A stretch of DNA of 64,000 nucleotides from Polymyxa betae (taxonomy: Eukaryota; Endomyxa; Phytomyxea; Plasmodiophorida; Plasmodiophoridae). Position 1 is the stretch's first letter, and each line of letters starts with the position of its first letter. Under the pieces are notes generated by a model that was not told where the DNA came from, ran no database searches, and saw only the letters and a list, made by a program, of their open reading frames with translations. The stretch covers positions 62,001-126,000 of the forward strand of contig RBZT01000656.1 of the NCBI GenBank assembly GCA_003693705.1, in the 5' to 3' direction. A program made the position numbers and the translations under genes. Shown one piece after another: positions 1 through 13,400 of the stretch.

Positions 1-128
1 GCAAATGTCCGATGAGGCCATCCGATGACCGGAAGTGACCTTGGCGCTGGCTTCTAGGGTTTTTAGACTCTAGGCTCGCAAGAATTCCCGCCCTTGTGGG
101 ATCAGACTTTCTCTCTGGTATTATTAAT

Positions 129-1816
129 ATGACTGAATCCCAATCCGAAGACGTTCCCCAGGAAGTCCAGATCATGGTTACGAAAGACGAGTCGGAGTCG
201 GCGAGATCGCGATTCTGGCGCGTCCTCTGTCTGTTGTTCTTCTTGGGGACGCTGTTCCAGAGTTTCAAGCCGTCTACCCCGTTCATGTCGCCATATCTTA
301 AGTTTCGACATGGAATGACCGGCACCGATATCTCTAATCAGTACTACCCATATCGAACCTTCTCAATGTTTTTCCTGATGGTCCCGATCACGGTCTTGGC
401 CGAATTCTACGTCGGCTATATGCCAGTTCTATTCGCTGGCATCCTGGCCCGTGTTTCTGAACAGTTCCTGCTCTACTACTGTCCGGCCCAAAATTTCCAC
501 TTGATTCGGTTTTCGCAAGTGCTGCATGGGATGGCGTCGTGTACCAAGACCGTCCATGGGTCAGTGTTGAGCGCTCCCGTGCTGGGCCGCTTTGTCGCCT
601 AACTTTCGCGTTCAGGGCGATTCTCTATTTGATCGCTCCCCATGAGTTCTTTCCTGTGATGACGGGTCTGCTTCGGACCTCGAACTTAACCGGACAGGTT
701 TTTGAAGGGATTACTAGCAACATTATCTACGAGTACTGGAATGACCCAGAAAAGGAATTCTTTATTCTATTCACCATCACTCAGGTACTGAACCTGATTT
801 TCTTTTTCTTTTAGCTTAGTCAATCGATATTCGCAGATCATGGTCACCGCCGGTGGTATTTTCATGATTATTCTGTTCGCTATTCTTTATTATGACAGAA
901 AATGCTCGACCAATAAAGATTCGAGCCGACCGCTGGCACCACGAATCACTTCATTGGGAATGCTGCGTGATCTGCTACGAAAAGTTTACTGGGAAACACC
1001 TGGCGTCCTGCTCTGGTCGTTTTGGTACGAATCGCTTCCGAATTCGTTGGTCGTGTTATATTGAAATCGATTGCCAGGTGGTGGACTGCTTACTCGGTCG
1101 GGGAATTAGTTGACGAGATGCATACGGCCTTAATCGAGGACCGTTTAAAAAAAGGCGCCAAGAACGGGTTTCTTTCTGCTACTATTGGCGCTACTTCAGC
1201 GCTCTGTGCCTTTCTCACTGGTAGATCCGAGAATGTCGTGAAGAAATATTCCACCTCGATTGTCATTGGATGTACGAGGCTTCTTATCCTGATTTCCTTG
1301 TAGACTAAATCTGATTTTCTAGGTTTGGCCTTAAGCGGCACGCTGCTGTTAACCGTCTCACATCTTGATAAGGGCCACGATTACTTTTTCTATGCCTGTA
1401 TCGTGACAACTTTGTTCCTCTCGGAAGGGTAAGCGCGATTCGCTCGTCGGAAGGTTCTTCATTGCGAATTAATGATCTTATTTAGTTCGGCTGTGGCCGC
1501 TAATTCGACCATTTCTGTTGCCTTGCCAAAATCGCTACGAGGCCTGACGTTATTCTTTAACACTTTCTTGCAACTGATGTTCCAGTCCGCTGTCCAGGCT
1601 ATTCCACAGGCGTGCGACTGGTCGGTGTCGACAAAGTTCAAGATTCTGGGTGTCATTCTTTACCTCGTCTGTTTTGTGATTTTCTTCGGAACTCAAAAAA
1701 CCATTCTTGGTCGGAGTCAGGCGAAATCCGCCCCGGATGAAATCTCTGTTGGGGCCAGGTGTCCTCCAGCTAAATGCTTAGAGGGCAACGACGCTGCCCC
1801 AGTTTATGGTGCATAA
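129..1816 (+). CDS. SLC19-family (reduced folate/thiamine carrier-like) transporter
   Basis: This is a multi-pass membrane carrier of the SLC19 family, which imports folate or thiamine across the plasma membrane. The family signature is an N-terminal helix followed by a PSTPFMSPYL motif (PSEPFLTPYL in animals), then the PYRTFSMFFLMVP and LLWSFW helices. Joining six exons gives about 490 residues, normal for the family. Introns read cleanly at 560-615, 785-836, 1025-1077, 1272-1322 and 1429-1485, all GT-AG and 51-57 nt. I chose the ATG at 129; the open frame to its left has only a GTG. The substrate cannot be told from sequence. The gene is followed within 100 bases by PIG-Q on the same strand. 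Confidence 0.85.
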
Positions 1817-1913
1817 ATCCGCCATCTAGTATATCATTAAGTTAGCTCAGACTCATTATTTATAAACAACCGGGTTGGATGGACCCTGGCTAAATGGCTT
1901 TGCCCGAACCGAG

Positions 1914-4296
1914 ATGTTTTGGGATTTGGACCAAAGTACGGAGTTGCGCGTTAGCAGCAACGTCGTCGGTCTGGGAGCGATGTCGGTCGGGTCTCGGTTC
2001 GACCCGACGACGTCGTCGTTCGTCTCGAAGCTGTACTGGCCCACGGGACCGGGTGTGACGACGGCCATCGGCGGCCAGGATGGTCTGCTGATTGGCTGGA
2101 ATGACTGTAACTTTGTGGCCAATGTCGTTGCTATAGTTCCAGGATCTGATCTCAGCTCATTAGAACTCGGTACAAATCAACACCAATAAACACGTTTCTC
2201 GTTGTTTTTCGCTTTTTCACTCTGTTTTCCGCCCCCGAATTAATTTTTGTTATGCAGCGCTTCTGAAGCTTTCTTCGAATGCGTCCCTGTCGAAGCTTTG
2301 GGAGCATTGCTCGGGTGCGCCTATCGTGATCGGGAATTGCAGCCGGTCTCCTTCCAGCGCCTCGTTATCGCCACAGCTGGAAGAGCGACGCCGCACTGCC
2401 GATTTCTGGATCACGGTGGAGGTGTGCGACGGTCGTCCCATCCTGAGCAGAGTGTTCTGCTGCGGGTTCCTCTATAGGACCGCTACCCAGATCTTACTGT
2501 ACGACCCGCCTCAGGACCGTTGCTCCTATCTATGCGATGCACCATTCACCTTCGACTGGACGTCAGTGTTCGCGCCGCTCCCTGATGACGACGTCAACGT
2601 CACCGACCTGCAGCTTGTCCTGCGCCAGATCAGCTCAGCCGGTGAGGTCCAGGAGGAGCTCGTCTCCGCCCTCGAGCACGTTGCTGCCGAGACCATCAGT
2701 GATTGCCCGGCTGCTGCCACCGACGGCCTACGCCGGCGCCTGCAGACACGCCCAACTTCTGCCGAACCGTCCTCGGATTCGATGTCTCGTCCCCGCGCCG
2801 GCTTCATGTTCCGTGGCTTTGTGAAGTTCACACATCTGCTGTTGCTACTATGGCGGATCGGCTGCCATCTGGCGTTGGTGTTCGCCAACTTTCCGCTGCC
2901 CATGCTCATGGGCGGTCGCCGTATCAAAGATCGATCAGCAGTGTTCCGCCAGGTCGATCGACGGATCGTCGAGCTGACCCAATGGCCCGAAATGTAATGT
3001 TACGCAACCGTATCATCGTCCATTAGCTGAAGCCTTCTGCAGGTGGGTACGAATGCGATCACCGGAATGGCACCCGAAGGCGTATGTAAACGCCAGCATT
3101 ATCGCGTTTCTGAGCTCTATCTGCCAGTTTCTGGTCGATATCTTGACCGGCATCGTGGTCGGCTGTCTGCTACGAGCGCATTCTCAGTCTGTCTTGGACA
3201 CAATCCATAACGCCGGCCAGATCCTTCATGTCGATGTTCTTCGCCGCCAAGTCATCTGGCTCATGGGTATCACTCGGCGCCCGTCGTCTATCCTTGACCC
3301 GTCTCATGCGTTGCAGGCCTGCCAGCTGGAATGAAGCTGAATTTTGCACTGGACCAGTCTCTGGGCTCCATGGTGTTGTACGGCATCGATTTCTGGAACG
3401 CGATCACCACAGTCCTGACTCCGCTCGAATCACATATCATTACCGCGATCTCGCTGATCGCCGGATTTGGCTTATCGATTGCGGTAAAGCTGACTGTTGA
3501 TTCCCGAGACGACGTCTGTGCTCATTGTATCAGGTCGCATGTGCTATTGATCTGCTGTCAATGATGACGACCCATGTCCTCTTCGTTCATACGGCATTCT
3601 CACGTTTGTATTCACTGTCACTGTCAGCGCTATCGGCTCTGTCCAAGCTGTTCAGCGGCAAGAAGCATAATATTCTCCAGCGTCGTATCGATTCATGCCA
3701 TTTCGATGTTGATCAGCTTTTACTCGGTACGATCCTGTTCACGTTGATTTTTTTCCTGTTCCCTACAGTTGCTATATACTATCTGTAAGATTGCTTCAAG
3801 TCCTGTCATGACATACCTTAATCTCGATAGGTTTTTCGCGATTGTTCGGTTTCTGATCATGTTAGTTGAGGCGGGTCTACATCTGTCAATGGCTGCATTG
3901 AATAATTTCCCATTCTTTGAATTAGCCATTTTTCTGTTTGATCGAAGGTATGGATGTTCCTTTGTGTTGATACAACGTATTAACGAGCTGCTTTACAGAA
4001 GGCTGCCATCAGGAATTCGACTTGAAGTCCTTCAATCAGTGAATCAGTCCTCAGTTTACTTAATGGTTCATAGCTGCTGTGTAGAATTAGGCACTGTGTT
4101 CCGTCAATGCCTCTGTAATATTCAATCAGTCTTGAATCGATATTCTCTAACGGAAAGTCTACGATGTCTGCTTTACGGTTTACCAATACCACCATCGCGG
4201 TTGGATCTTTCTGATGAAGACATTGTCATGGATTTCAGTCCTGGTATCACTGGGTTCTGGTCTGTTTCGTTCAAGTTATTTCTCTCCAGATTCTAA
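1914..4296 (+). CDS. PIGQ: PIG-Q / Gpi1, subunit of the GPI-GlcNAc transferase
   Basis: PIG-Q is an ER-membrane subunit of the complex that adds GlcNAc to phosphatidylinositol, the first step of GPI-anchor synthesis. Diagnostic stretches appear in order across several exons: DGLLIGWN near the N terminus, WLMG followed by LKLNFALDQSLG, GKKHNILQRRIDSC, and DVDQLLLGTILFT with a run of membrane helices. These match the Gpi1 family in order and spacing. The first exon ends near 2170 at a GT. The next begins after an AG near 2255 and keeps the frame into the long exon at 2326-2997. The ATG at 1914 is the first in frame, but a nearby downstream Met is possible. GPAA1, which acts at the end of the same pathway, lies 43 kb away. 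Confidence 0.85.
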
Positions 4297-4457
4297 AGTT
4301 TCTCCAGGTTTTTCCTGAAGACGCATCTAGATGCTCATTGATATGTCATCTACGCTACTGTGTATAAACATTGTTTAAATTATGACAAAAGTCGTTCATC
4401 TTTGTTCTCCTGTCAGAGATCATGCCTCTGTCCAAGTTAAAAAAGTTCGCGACAAAC

Positions 4458-7400
4458 CTAACAAATCGTACCTTTTTTTCTAATTTTAAAAACGTCAGCT
4501 ATCCCTATCGCTTGCTGATGCTCATATAATGTCAAAGCATTATGCGGCAGTGGAAAAATCCATTTCTCACGCTGAACAATGTCAAGTAAAGCCTTCATAA
4601 TAGGTGAATGTTTCAACGTCGAGACAGATCCAATTAGAATCAACTTCTGTTTCGCTCTGGATACGGCGACATTTACACGGCGCCAATCCTACATGGGAGA
4701 AATGAATTGAAGTACTCAACAGAGTATTTGACTGCAAACCTGAAGTAACTCGCCCACACGGCCTTGGTCGTTACTGCGAACAAACGACATGATAATGCAG
4801 TTCTTATCTCGCCCTTGAAACTTATCGACTGACTCTATCTCCAACTGATTTGTCACTGCAGAAGCGAGCAAATGCCGAATTAACCGAATTTGCGATCTGT
4901 CTCGAAAGCTTGAAAAACAAAATAAGATTGATGGTATTTGAATTAATACCTGTAAGGAATGACGATTCCAATCTCACGTGGATTCATTCCAGCTTCGATG
5001 AAAGCGCAAACAAGATCGAATACAAGTTTGGCTTCAACATGGTTCTGCTCACCTCGAAGGGTGTCTAAGGCGGCAATGGGATCTGTATTAAGGAAGACAA
5101 CTGCTGGATCTGGATTTAACCCTAACTATAAAGCAGTAATCAAAAAAATAAAAAAGGGCTTTATCAAGAATGCTCTGCGTACCCTAATCCAATCCAATTC
5201 TGGATGTTTCTCGTGCTCTTTCTTCAACTTTGGATAGCGGCTACAGTTGAAACGTGCAAGCCGATTTTCAGCAACAGATATCGACCCACATTGCAAAGCA
5301 CTGCTGTAAATTAACTCATTACATAGAAGCAGGATTGGAGCGTTCATTCGATATTGATATGAAAGTTGACAGACCTGTGTAACGTCCTCAACACAGACAC
5401 ACACGAAACTAGCATAATATACCGCATGAGGATGAGCTTCAGATAAGCGTAAAAACAAGCTGACATCCATGCCAGATCGTTTAGCAATGGGATCTTTGAT
5501 TAGCGGAGGCAACTGGTAGTGATCCCCCACCAAGACAAATCGATCCCCCATCTGTAATGGCATCAACATAACAGACTGAGTTGCCTGCGAACCTGATTCA
5601 AACTGAGCGCAACGAAACCGAGTCATTTCAAACCTACTTTCATCAGCGATGACAACATCGAATCGCTTTCCTCCCAACATGGAGGAGGTTACACCAAGGC
5701 AGGTTGAACCGACGATTTGCTCCTGCTGGCAAAATTCTTTAGCAGCTTGAAGACTTGGAAATCTCCGCTAAAAAGAATTACAATACTGAATCAAGTTTCG
5801 GCTACCATATTACTTCGGTAAATAAGTATCTCCTGAGACGGTGTGGAATCTTATCGCTAGATGAACCCCATCTTGTGAATGCAACGCCAACGTCATCCAG
5901 TTTCTCCAGAATGTTATCCAAAGATGTGTTCGTGTGACAGACAATCAGGACAGACAGACCCAGACTTGCCAGCAGACGTATCAAAAAAACTATCAATGTC
6001 GATTTGCCTGTTCCAGGCATCCCTATTCCACATGCAATGAACAATAATTTCGAGACCCTGAAGACAACTTCACCTAGGATAAGAGTGTAATCCCTGGAAG
6101 CCATGATTCTGCAGATTGCATATCGTTGGTCGTCATTGAGATTGTTAAACACTTCCAATAAATTCCGGTTCATTTGCGAGGGATCCCAATCAACATCGAA
6201 CTCTGGCGATTTCTATAGACCTCAATTAAGTTCAGTCATTCACTGAACTTAAAATCTCCAAACCAGTTCAATAATCAGGCGTCGCATTCTTTGAATCTTC
6301 TGGTCTTCGTCGAAAAGCGACACTAAAGCTCCACGTAGCTTACCAGGTGCACTCATGAACTCATCTTTATCCAGCCGAAACAATGACGATTCGTACCGGG
6401 TTGTAATCGGTTTTGCAAAAATACAAACCGAAATAGAATGGGTATGGATTTCAGAGACAAAACCGATAGCAATCGCTACCTTAATCAATATCAACACAGG
6501 CCAGTGAATGAGAGCACGACCTACTTGGCCAGATTCGGTGCTAATCACAACCTTGTCGCCTTTTTCAAATGATAAATCTGTGAAGAATACGTCGCTTATA
6601 TGCGATTCGAATCGATAAATGTAGCGATCGTCGATTATCTGGACAGCAACACATCTGAGCAGGAAAAATGAAAAACCAATCCGTTAAAACCTTTTTGTCT
6701 TTAATAGCAACGTTGCCAATACAACGCCCATGAGTCTGCCTCACTTCCGATGTTTGAGTCCAGATTCCCTTCTGTAATTGCCTTGGCTCTCGAGCCTCCA
6801 GATCAATCATCCGATTCCAGAAATCGAAAAATGGAAATGCTTCTTCAGGAACGTGATTCTGAGGAAGCTTAGAATTATTGAAGAACAATCATCGACGAAA
6901 CATACAAGTTTGTCATCGATAGGCGAGTAGGAATCTTCGCCAAATGAATTCAGCTCATAGACTTTCCTGTACAAAGAACAAGCATTAGCCTGTTAGAAAA
7001 TTAGCACATCAGATTTTAAGGGACAAACGAATATCAACAAACCTGATAACATTTCAGACATTGGCGTTCATCTTCTGTCATTGCGGGGAGTGAGCCCGTA
7101 CGCCCGTGCATTTCACTGTTGGTTAAATATGCAGCTATGATGTTCCGCTTGATAAGTAATGCACGTAACTCATGTCGACCATTATTGACTCCTGTTCGAT
7201 CGGATTCAATTCGAAAGCAATTTTCAAAATTTCACTATTACCATGCATGGCGACAGATTGTGGTGTGATGTACATCAGCAGTCCTTGGCCCGATGCCGTT
7301 TCATTGCCATAGCGTGTATTTGTAAGCAATGTATATAATGCTAACTGAGCATTGTCTGTAATATACGGCTTCCCAGTTTTCAGTTCTAGTGGCAGTATCG

Positions 7401-8433
7401 AACTATCATTGGGAGCATTGGCATTCTTGATCGATCGATTCACTCGCAACGTAGCATCTATCTTTCCCTGCAAACCTATCAAATCTTCAAAATGCAATTG
7501 GAAAAAAGCAAGAGAAGATGTACCGAATTTCGGCGCCCAAATCATGTCCTCAATGTCAATAATGTCAGTTACGTGTGTCAAGTATGATTGACCAGAGAAC
7601 ATGACGCTGTTTGACGCCTTGGGCTCAATGTAAGAATCGGCCCAAGATTGTAGTTGAGGCGTTAACGATGTCAGGTATTCGACAAAATCGGCTTCACTTT
7701 CCTGGAAAGACAGCCTAGTATCCCATATAAATTAGAATAACAAAATGTTGCCAGTGTTACAAGGCATGATATGATTTTTGCACAATGCGCTTGGCATTTT
7801 CAGCAATGAATTTGACCCCAAAATTAGAAGCTTTTAAACAGCGCTGGAAGAGTTCATGTGCCAGTATACCCTTCTGAGCATACACTGATACAGATCCATA
7901 CTAATGAGCTTCAACTTGGGGAGGAATAATAATTACGAGTGAGATTTACATTAGCCTTTTCACTCAGAACCGCTCGCCGCATGCAAGTCACGCTGGATCC
8001 AACTCGAGTTCCAGTTATTAACCGGTCTGGGTGGACGATCAGCATGTTAGCGTTGTTGTCGACAGCAAAATTGCCATCAGACTCGGCCTGGGTATTTATC
8101 ATTTTAAAAGATAAACAAGAACAACGGGTCGGCAACCTTTCCAATAATATTAACATAATCGCCAACGTTAATTAAACATTCAGTCCAGTCCTCACGAACG
8201 AAGCATAAGCATTCAGTGTTTCGATCCCCATTAAACAATCTTAGAACCTAAAGGCAAGCATTTGTATGCGAAATGTCAAGGCACTGGTCTCTGGTTACTA
8301 GGTCGAATTCCTGTGGATATATCTCCAAAACCAGGAACCGATACGTGTCGTTGGCAGGATGACGCTCCGGATCGTTTAGCACCTGCAACAGAGCCTGCTC
8401 GAATCCTTCGTCGTCATCTGATATATAGACCAT
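4458..8433 (-). CDS. DNA2: DNA2 nuclease-helicase
   Basis: DNA2 processes Okazaki flaps and resected double-strand breaks and acts at telomeres and in mitochondria. The exons contain its whole architecture. An OB-like N terminus has YRFLVLE. The RecB-type nuclease has PLELKTGK and an Asp-containing LQGKIDATL stretch. The four Fe-S cysteines lie in [10 protein letters not shown] and in CLKCYQ plus a third Cys after an intron. The SF1 helicase follows with GMPGTGKS (Walker A), an IADES Walker-B-like stretch, [28 protein letters not shown] and VNVAVSRAK. The protein ends after [13 protein letters not shown]. The IADES box reads Asp-Glu-Ser where DEAS is usual. The gene is cut by many short introns. 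The start at 8433 is the first plausible Met; an upstream exon is possible. Confidence 0.9.
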
Positions 8434-8959
8434 TATAAGCAGAATGAAGGTCCCCGCATCTCTAACCTATCTCATGACACTATCAATCATCTTGAAAAGT
8501 TTTCATACATGACTGTCTTTGGCATTGCAATGTTACACACAATAGGTCGGCAACAGTTGGTGATTAATAGTGGGTTGCTGTGGACATGAGACGATTGGAC
8601 CGTGAAGCCATTCATATTTCGGGGGGTCTGCAGCCAGCTGATGACAATAGATACGGTCCAGTCGAATAGCGAAAGCTTCCCTGTGCATCATGAGATTGTC
8701 TATTTTCATAAACAAGTCTATCACGACGATTGAGCCAAACAGAACAAAAATTCCATTATAATTGCAAAGCTGGAGTTGCGGTCGCAAAATCGCGCTCGTG
8801 GACAAATGGTTCACGGTTTGTTAAGTCACATCAAAATGGGTCATTGCTGGCAAGTTAATAACATAGAGTCGCGAGAATGTGAAAATCTTCAATCTAGAAG
8901 GGATTCGGAGAGGTTTTGCGTCGGAGGTCGGGGATCAAACGAGTGTTATTGCTATCAAG
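8434..8959. promoter_or_regulatory. Divergent intergenic region between DNA2 and CSN6
   Basis: This 526-base stretch separates two genes transcribed away from each other, so it should hold both promoters. A minus-strand open frame at 8533-8814 reads like protein in places but begins with GTG and matches nothing I recognise; it could be an upstream DNA2 exon. I see no RNA gene or repeat here. Confidence 0.35.
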
Positions 8960-10057
8960 ATGACCTCGACTGTCGCTTTACATCCGCTAGTCCTATTGTC
9001 AATCGGCGACCACAGCGCCAGATCCAAAGCGCAGAACACACCCGAGCGTCGTGCAGGGGTTTTGTTTGGCATCCAGGTCGGGCGGGATGTCGAAATCGTC
9101 GACACGAGCCCGATGAATTTCGAAGACATGGCCGCGACTGAGATGGAGGTTGATCATGACGATTTACAGAGCTGTATTCAGCTTCGTAAGTTTCAGTTTC
9201 TGCATATTTAAGTGTTTAAGATCCGATCTTTTTCTAGATAAGGCTGTTTATTCGAATCATGAAGTTCTGGGGTAATTCATTTTTCTAAATTCCGAACCTG
9301 GTGTTAATGGTTTGCCAAAAAGATGGTATGCTTATGGAGATACGGCCAGCTTGCCAGAATTTAGTCGCAAAATTCAGCAAGAAATGGAGCAATATAACGA
9401 ATCCCCACTGTTTCTGTACTTTACAATCAGTAAAGTGCACTCTAACAGTCTGCCGGTCGCCATCTATACCTTCAGTCAACAAGATAAGAAATATGGCTTT
9501 ACGGCGGTCCCTTTTTCGATTTCTACTGAAGAGGTAACCTGGCCACAATAGCCACGACAACATTTTTTCACGTCATTCAGGCGGAAACCCTCACTGTCGA
9601 TTATTTATCGAACCAGCTTGTTACAGGAGGTGCAAATCCTCGTGAGTCGTCAAGAAGCACATTTTTCATTGCTTAGTGTTAACATAGTCGCACTTCATTT
9701 TCGGTCGCTGTCAAAAGCAGTGGCCATTATGGCGAGTCGTATTCGTCTTCTTCTTCAATATTTACAATCTGAGGATTCTGACGATCCAGAAATTCTTCGT
9801 TCGGTTAAGAATGTCTGCGATTCGCTTCCCTTGGCAGATTTATCATCCTTGTTTCAATCCGCATTCATCGGCGAATTCAGTGATTCCTTGCTAATTGCGG
9901 AGTGTGCCTCCATCACAAGAACCACAGAATCCGTCCAGGTAGCCTCAACAGCTATGTGCAAAACGCGTAACTGATATGATCCCAGCGATTTTTAGCGAAA
10001 TGTCGTATCGCCTACGATGATGGCTATGAGCAGCGTAAACGTCGAGCTTTTATATAA
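8960..10057 (+). CDS. CSN6: COP9 signalosome subunit 6 (MPN-minus domain)
   Basis: CSN6 is a structural MPN-domain subunit of the signalosome that removes NEDD8 from cullins. The first exon has VALHPLVLLSIGDHSAR and GVLFGIQVGRDVEIV. Later exons have NESPLFLY, LPVAIYTF and STEEAETLTVDYLS. The C-terminal helix ends in GYEQRKRRAFI, like the GIGRRMRGLFF tail of animal CSN6. The metalloprotease residues are absent, as expected. Clean introns start at 9186 and 9939. The junction near 9270-9303, just after EVLG, has no AG acceptor before the next good exon; this is listed as a finding. The start is the first in-frame ATG, just before the MPN domain, so the protein lacks a long N-terminal tail. Confidence 0.85.
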
Positions 10058-10104
10058 ATTAACCTATGCTTTCATATACGTTCAGCAAAGGGATTTAAGA
10101 ATGC

Positions 10105-10440
10105 ATGCGTGTTACGTTTACATTGCAAATTAATGTACACAGCAGATTAACACATCTGCGAAACCTGGCCTGCTTCTCCAACAGTATAGGCCAGTACCTA
10201 TTTACAACGCCGCTGTTGGATTACCTGACAAAGTGGTGGTTGAGAGTCGAAAGTCGAAATCGATGTTGTCTCTGCCAATATGTTATGCGTCTGGGACTTT
10301 GTGGTAAGGTTAGCGACTGCATTTAAAAAATGCACTGAGATGTGAAAAATGTGGGGTTCCTCTAGCTGAGCAGGTCGGCTGCGATTACGAAAGAAGGAAC
10401 TGCGTAGTGGAACATCCATCATATGGGGACAGAGCCTCAT
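10105..10440 (+). CDS. Unidentified small Cys-containing ORF, possibly spliced
   Basis: An ATG at 10105 opens 73 codons ending in a Cys-containing segment (RCCLCQYVMRLGLC). A GT near 10306 and AGs at about 10355 and 10366 could splice it to a further Cys-containing stretch (CEKCGVPL or AEQVGCDYERRNC). I do not recognise a family. The gap between CSN6 and the NUP205 homologue is only 400 bases, so this could also be untranslated leader of the nucleoporin gene. Confidence is low. Confidence 0.2.
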
Positions 10441-10458
10441 TGAATTCTCTCATAGTCA

Positions 10459-13400
10459 ATGTCTGCCGACCTCGACACAGCTCAGCTTCGAGCTGCTGTT
10501 CAGGACACATGGAATGGACAGTATACTGTTGATTATCTAAACCATGTCCTGGTTAAATTCCAGGACGCGCTTGTCGACCCGCTACGTCAACCGGTTGGCT
10601 TCGGTGTTATTCGGAAACTACAACTTGCTAATCAGAAGATCGTCAGGCACCAGATGCAGCTAGTCGTCAACAGATTCAATCTATGAGCGTCAAGCTTCCT
10701 GGAGAAGTCCAGGAAATTACTCTGCAGAATGACGTGGTTGCATGGGTTAGGATCTGGTTTAAATTTTCAGTAAAATCGCCAATCAGTCTGACGTTTGGTA
10801 GATTCTGGATTTCACCGACGCTGTTGAGGTGAACGAGATTGAGATTCTGAGACTTCTTCTGCAAGCGTTCCGGATGGTATTCAGCTATCATGAATTTGCT
10901 GTGCACGATTGTTCCTCAAACGATAACTTAGAATATGGATGATCGAAGGCGCTGTGAAAGCGAAAGAGAGACCGCAATATCTTTATATTTTAGCCAGCGA
11001 CAAGATCTTCTGATCGCTTTGCTTGATATTGTCCAGATGGTGGAAAGAGATCATGAGTTCAGTCAAGAGCTCATTCGAATCACGCAATCATTCGTTGAAC
11101 GTCTTAAAGAACGTGGTCTCGTACCGAACATAATCAATCGTCTGAGGGTTTGTTTTAAATCAAAATGATTAGTTGTTTGTGGTTCATTTCCTCCAGGCAC
11201 TCTCTAAACTGAAACTGTCACTGTACACGCCGCATATTGACAACGAAATCCGATTGCTATCCCTAACCCTGTTTTATCTTGGGACCAGTTTGGGATTAGA
11301 TTCGAAGGCCTCAGCCGAGGTCACTTTTCCAAACACGGTTGCTTTGAGTGCTCTAACGGGTAATGAGGCTCGGTTTCCACCTCGGATCGTTCTAAAGTGA
11401 TGCTGCTCAGAGGAAATGTCTAACGCGATTCCCTCTGTTCGATTGCATCAAGATCATCAACAGGAAGTTTTGGCGCATTGCCACTCAATCACAACGGTCG
11501 GTGTCCTTGCGACAACAGAAATCAATAAGCTCATTTTATATATCCAGTCAATTTATATTATGTTTACAACCCTGACTAACGCAATGCTCGAATCGGGCGT
11601 CACTTCGCTTCCCGCTTGGACCAACCCAAATCTGCATTCGCCCTTGGCGAATTCCCATAGAACGTTGATCACGCTTCTCAATTACGATCAGCAACTCGCT
11701 GAACAAGTTTGTAATTCAGGTTGTCTATTTGTTATCTTACAATGTTTTACGGTAACGATTTATCTCAGAGGAGTCCCAGCATTTGGTATTCCAAGGGTTT
11801 GCTGGCTTCGGTGCTTTCGTACAGCAGCTTCCTTCTTTGAATGAAGTTACTCGCGTGGACATATGCTCGATATTGAGCAAGTTCGTGATACATTTTTTCC
11901 GGCGCCATCTTTCGTCCATCCGGACTTGGAAAGATTCAAAAGGGACTTTTTCCTTACTGGGATTCCTCGTTGCAGATATCTGCAAGACGTCACCGGCTCA
12001 AGTTTCCTCATTCTGTCAGCCGTGCTTTAATCATTCTCGATTCATCTAAGTTTGTCTCAGGGCACTGCCAGAATCTCTCTACCCTATTGCATAGTCTCGA
12101 TCAAGAGACTCCCCCTGACAATCCAGGATTCTCTGCATATGTTGATTTGATCGTGGCATTATCTGATGGGCAGCATTGTATTCGCTCGGTACAATTTATC
12201 GGCAGTGCAAAAAACACCAACTGGCACCGGGTCTTCGATCTATTTCATAGGGCAGTGGCTCCTGCTCTCAAACACGATCAAACCCAGACCCTGCTTCCCT
12301 TAGACGTTAGGATTCTTTGCGATCTTGCCTGTTTAGTCCAGGTCATGGCTCGGTGCGGTTCGACCATCAGTTCTATGTAATGGTTTTTATCTATGATTAT
12401 ATTTGGGCTTAATGTCCTATAGCTCGTTTCAGCAATTTCAAGTTTTAGAAACATTGTTTCAAATGTTGGCATGTGCTTTCCCAGTCAGACTGAAGGCTGA
12501 ATTGTTCAATACACTTAACTGCTGGGTTCAAGGTCGTCCAGCTGAAGCTGGGCAAGTCTGGGACAGATTGGAGGGAATGCAGGTTAGCTCAAGCTGTCCG
12601 TTAATTCCCATTGCTTTACTGAATGGAATCAGGTTTTCCCCACACTCCCAGAATCGTCGAATCTCCAATCTTGTGGGCTGTTACATGATCTTGAAGAGGT
12701 AATTATGGGCGAACTGCACTGACGCTCGGGTTGACTTCAGTACAGATTGAAGCTCGAGATGGATCTTTTCCCTTGACAAGGTCCTTCATCTCATTATTGG
12801 AAACCTTGATAAGAGCAACCCCAAGGGTTGTTCTCGAGAAGATCGGCGCTCCCCTTCGCGCTCCTGGAATTTCTCCCTATCTGAACTTTGTCCGAACATA
12901 CGTTTTCTCAAAGATCAATGGCAGAACTTATTCTGGTTCTCACCGCAATTGCCTTCTGGAGTTTATCTGATTTTCAGTATCAGATGTTTCGGAGAAGTGG
13001 AAAGTTGCCACTACCGCATTGCGCTTGCTGATCCTGCTAACATCACCTGAAGACCCTGATCCAACCGGCATTGAGATTCTAGAGTCATTCGTTCGAAGCG
13101 GAAGTTGCGAGGTTCGTGCAATCATCGAACTGATTTTAACCAATCCCGACCCTGGTACATTGGAAGCTAGCCTGGATCTGATCCGTATTGTTTTGTATCA
13201 TGAGCCGTTTCTGGTGGACCACATTAGTCGTGCTAGTCAAGAATGTCTCCCTCTGTCTATCGTGCTACTTCGTCAACCTCAAACTGTTGCTGTTTTATGC
13301 CAGCTCGTTGGCAGCTCGTTTTCACTTTCCATCCAAGCTCACGCCGTAGAGATTGTATCCTATCTGGTTCGGCGTGATTCGACTTTGATTGTTCGGATGC

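Noticed and set aside
785-814. A 30-nt intron in the SLC19 gene
   Set aside because: Using the next AG (836) gives 52 nt, keeps the frame and matches the size of all other introns.
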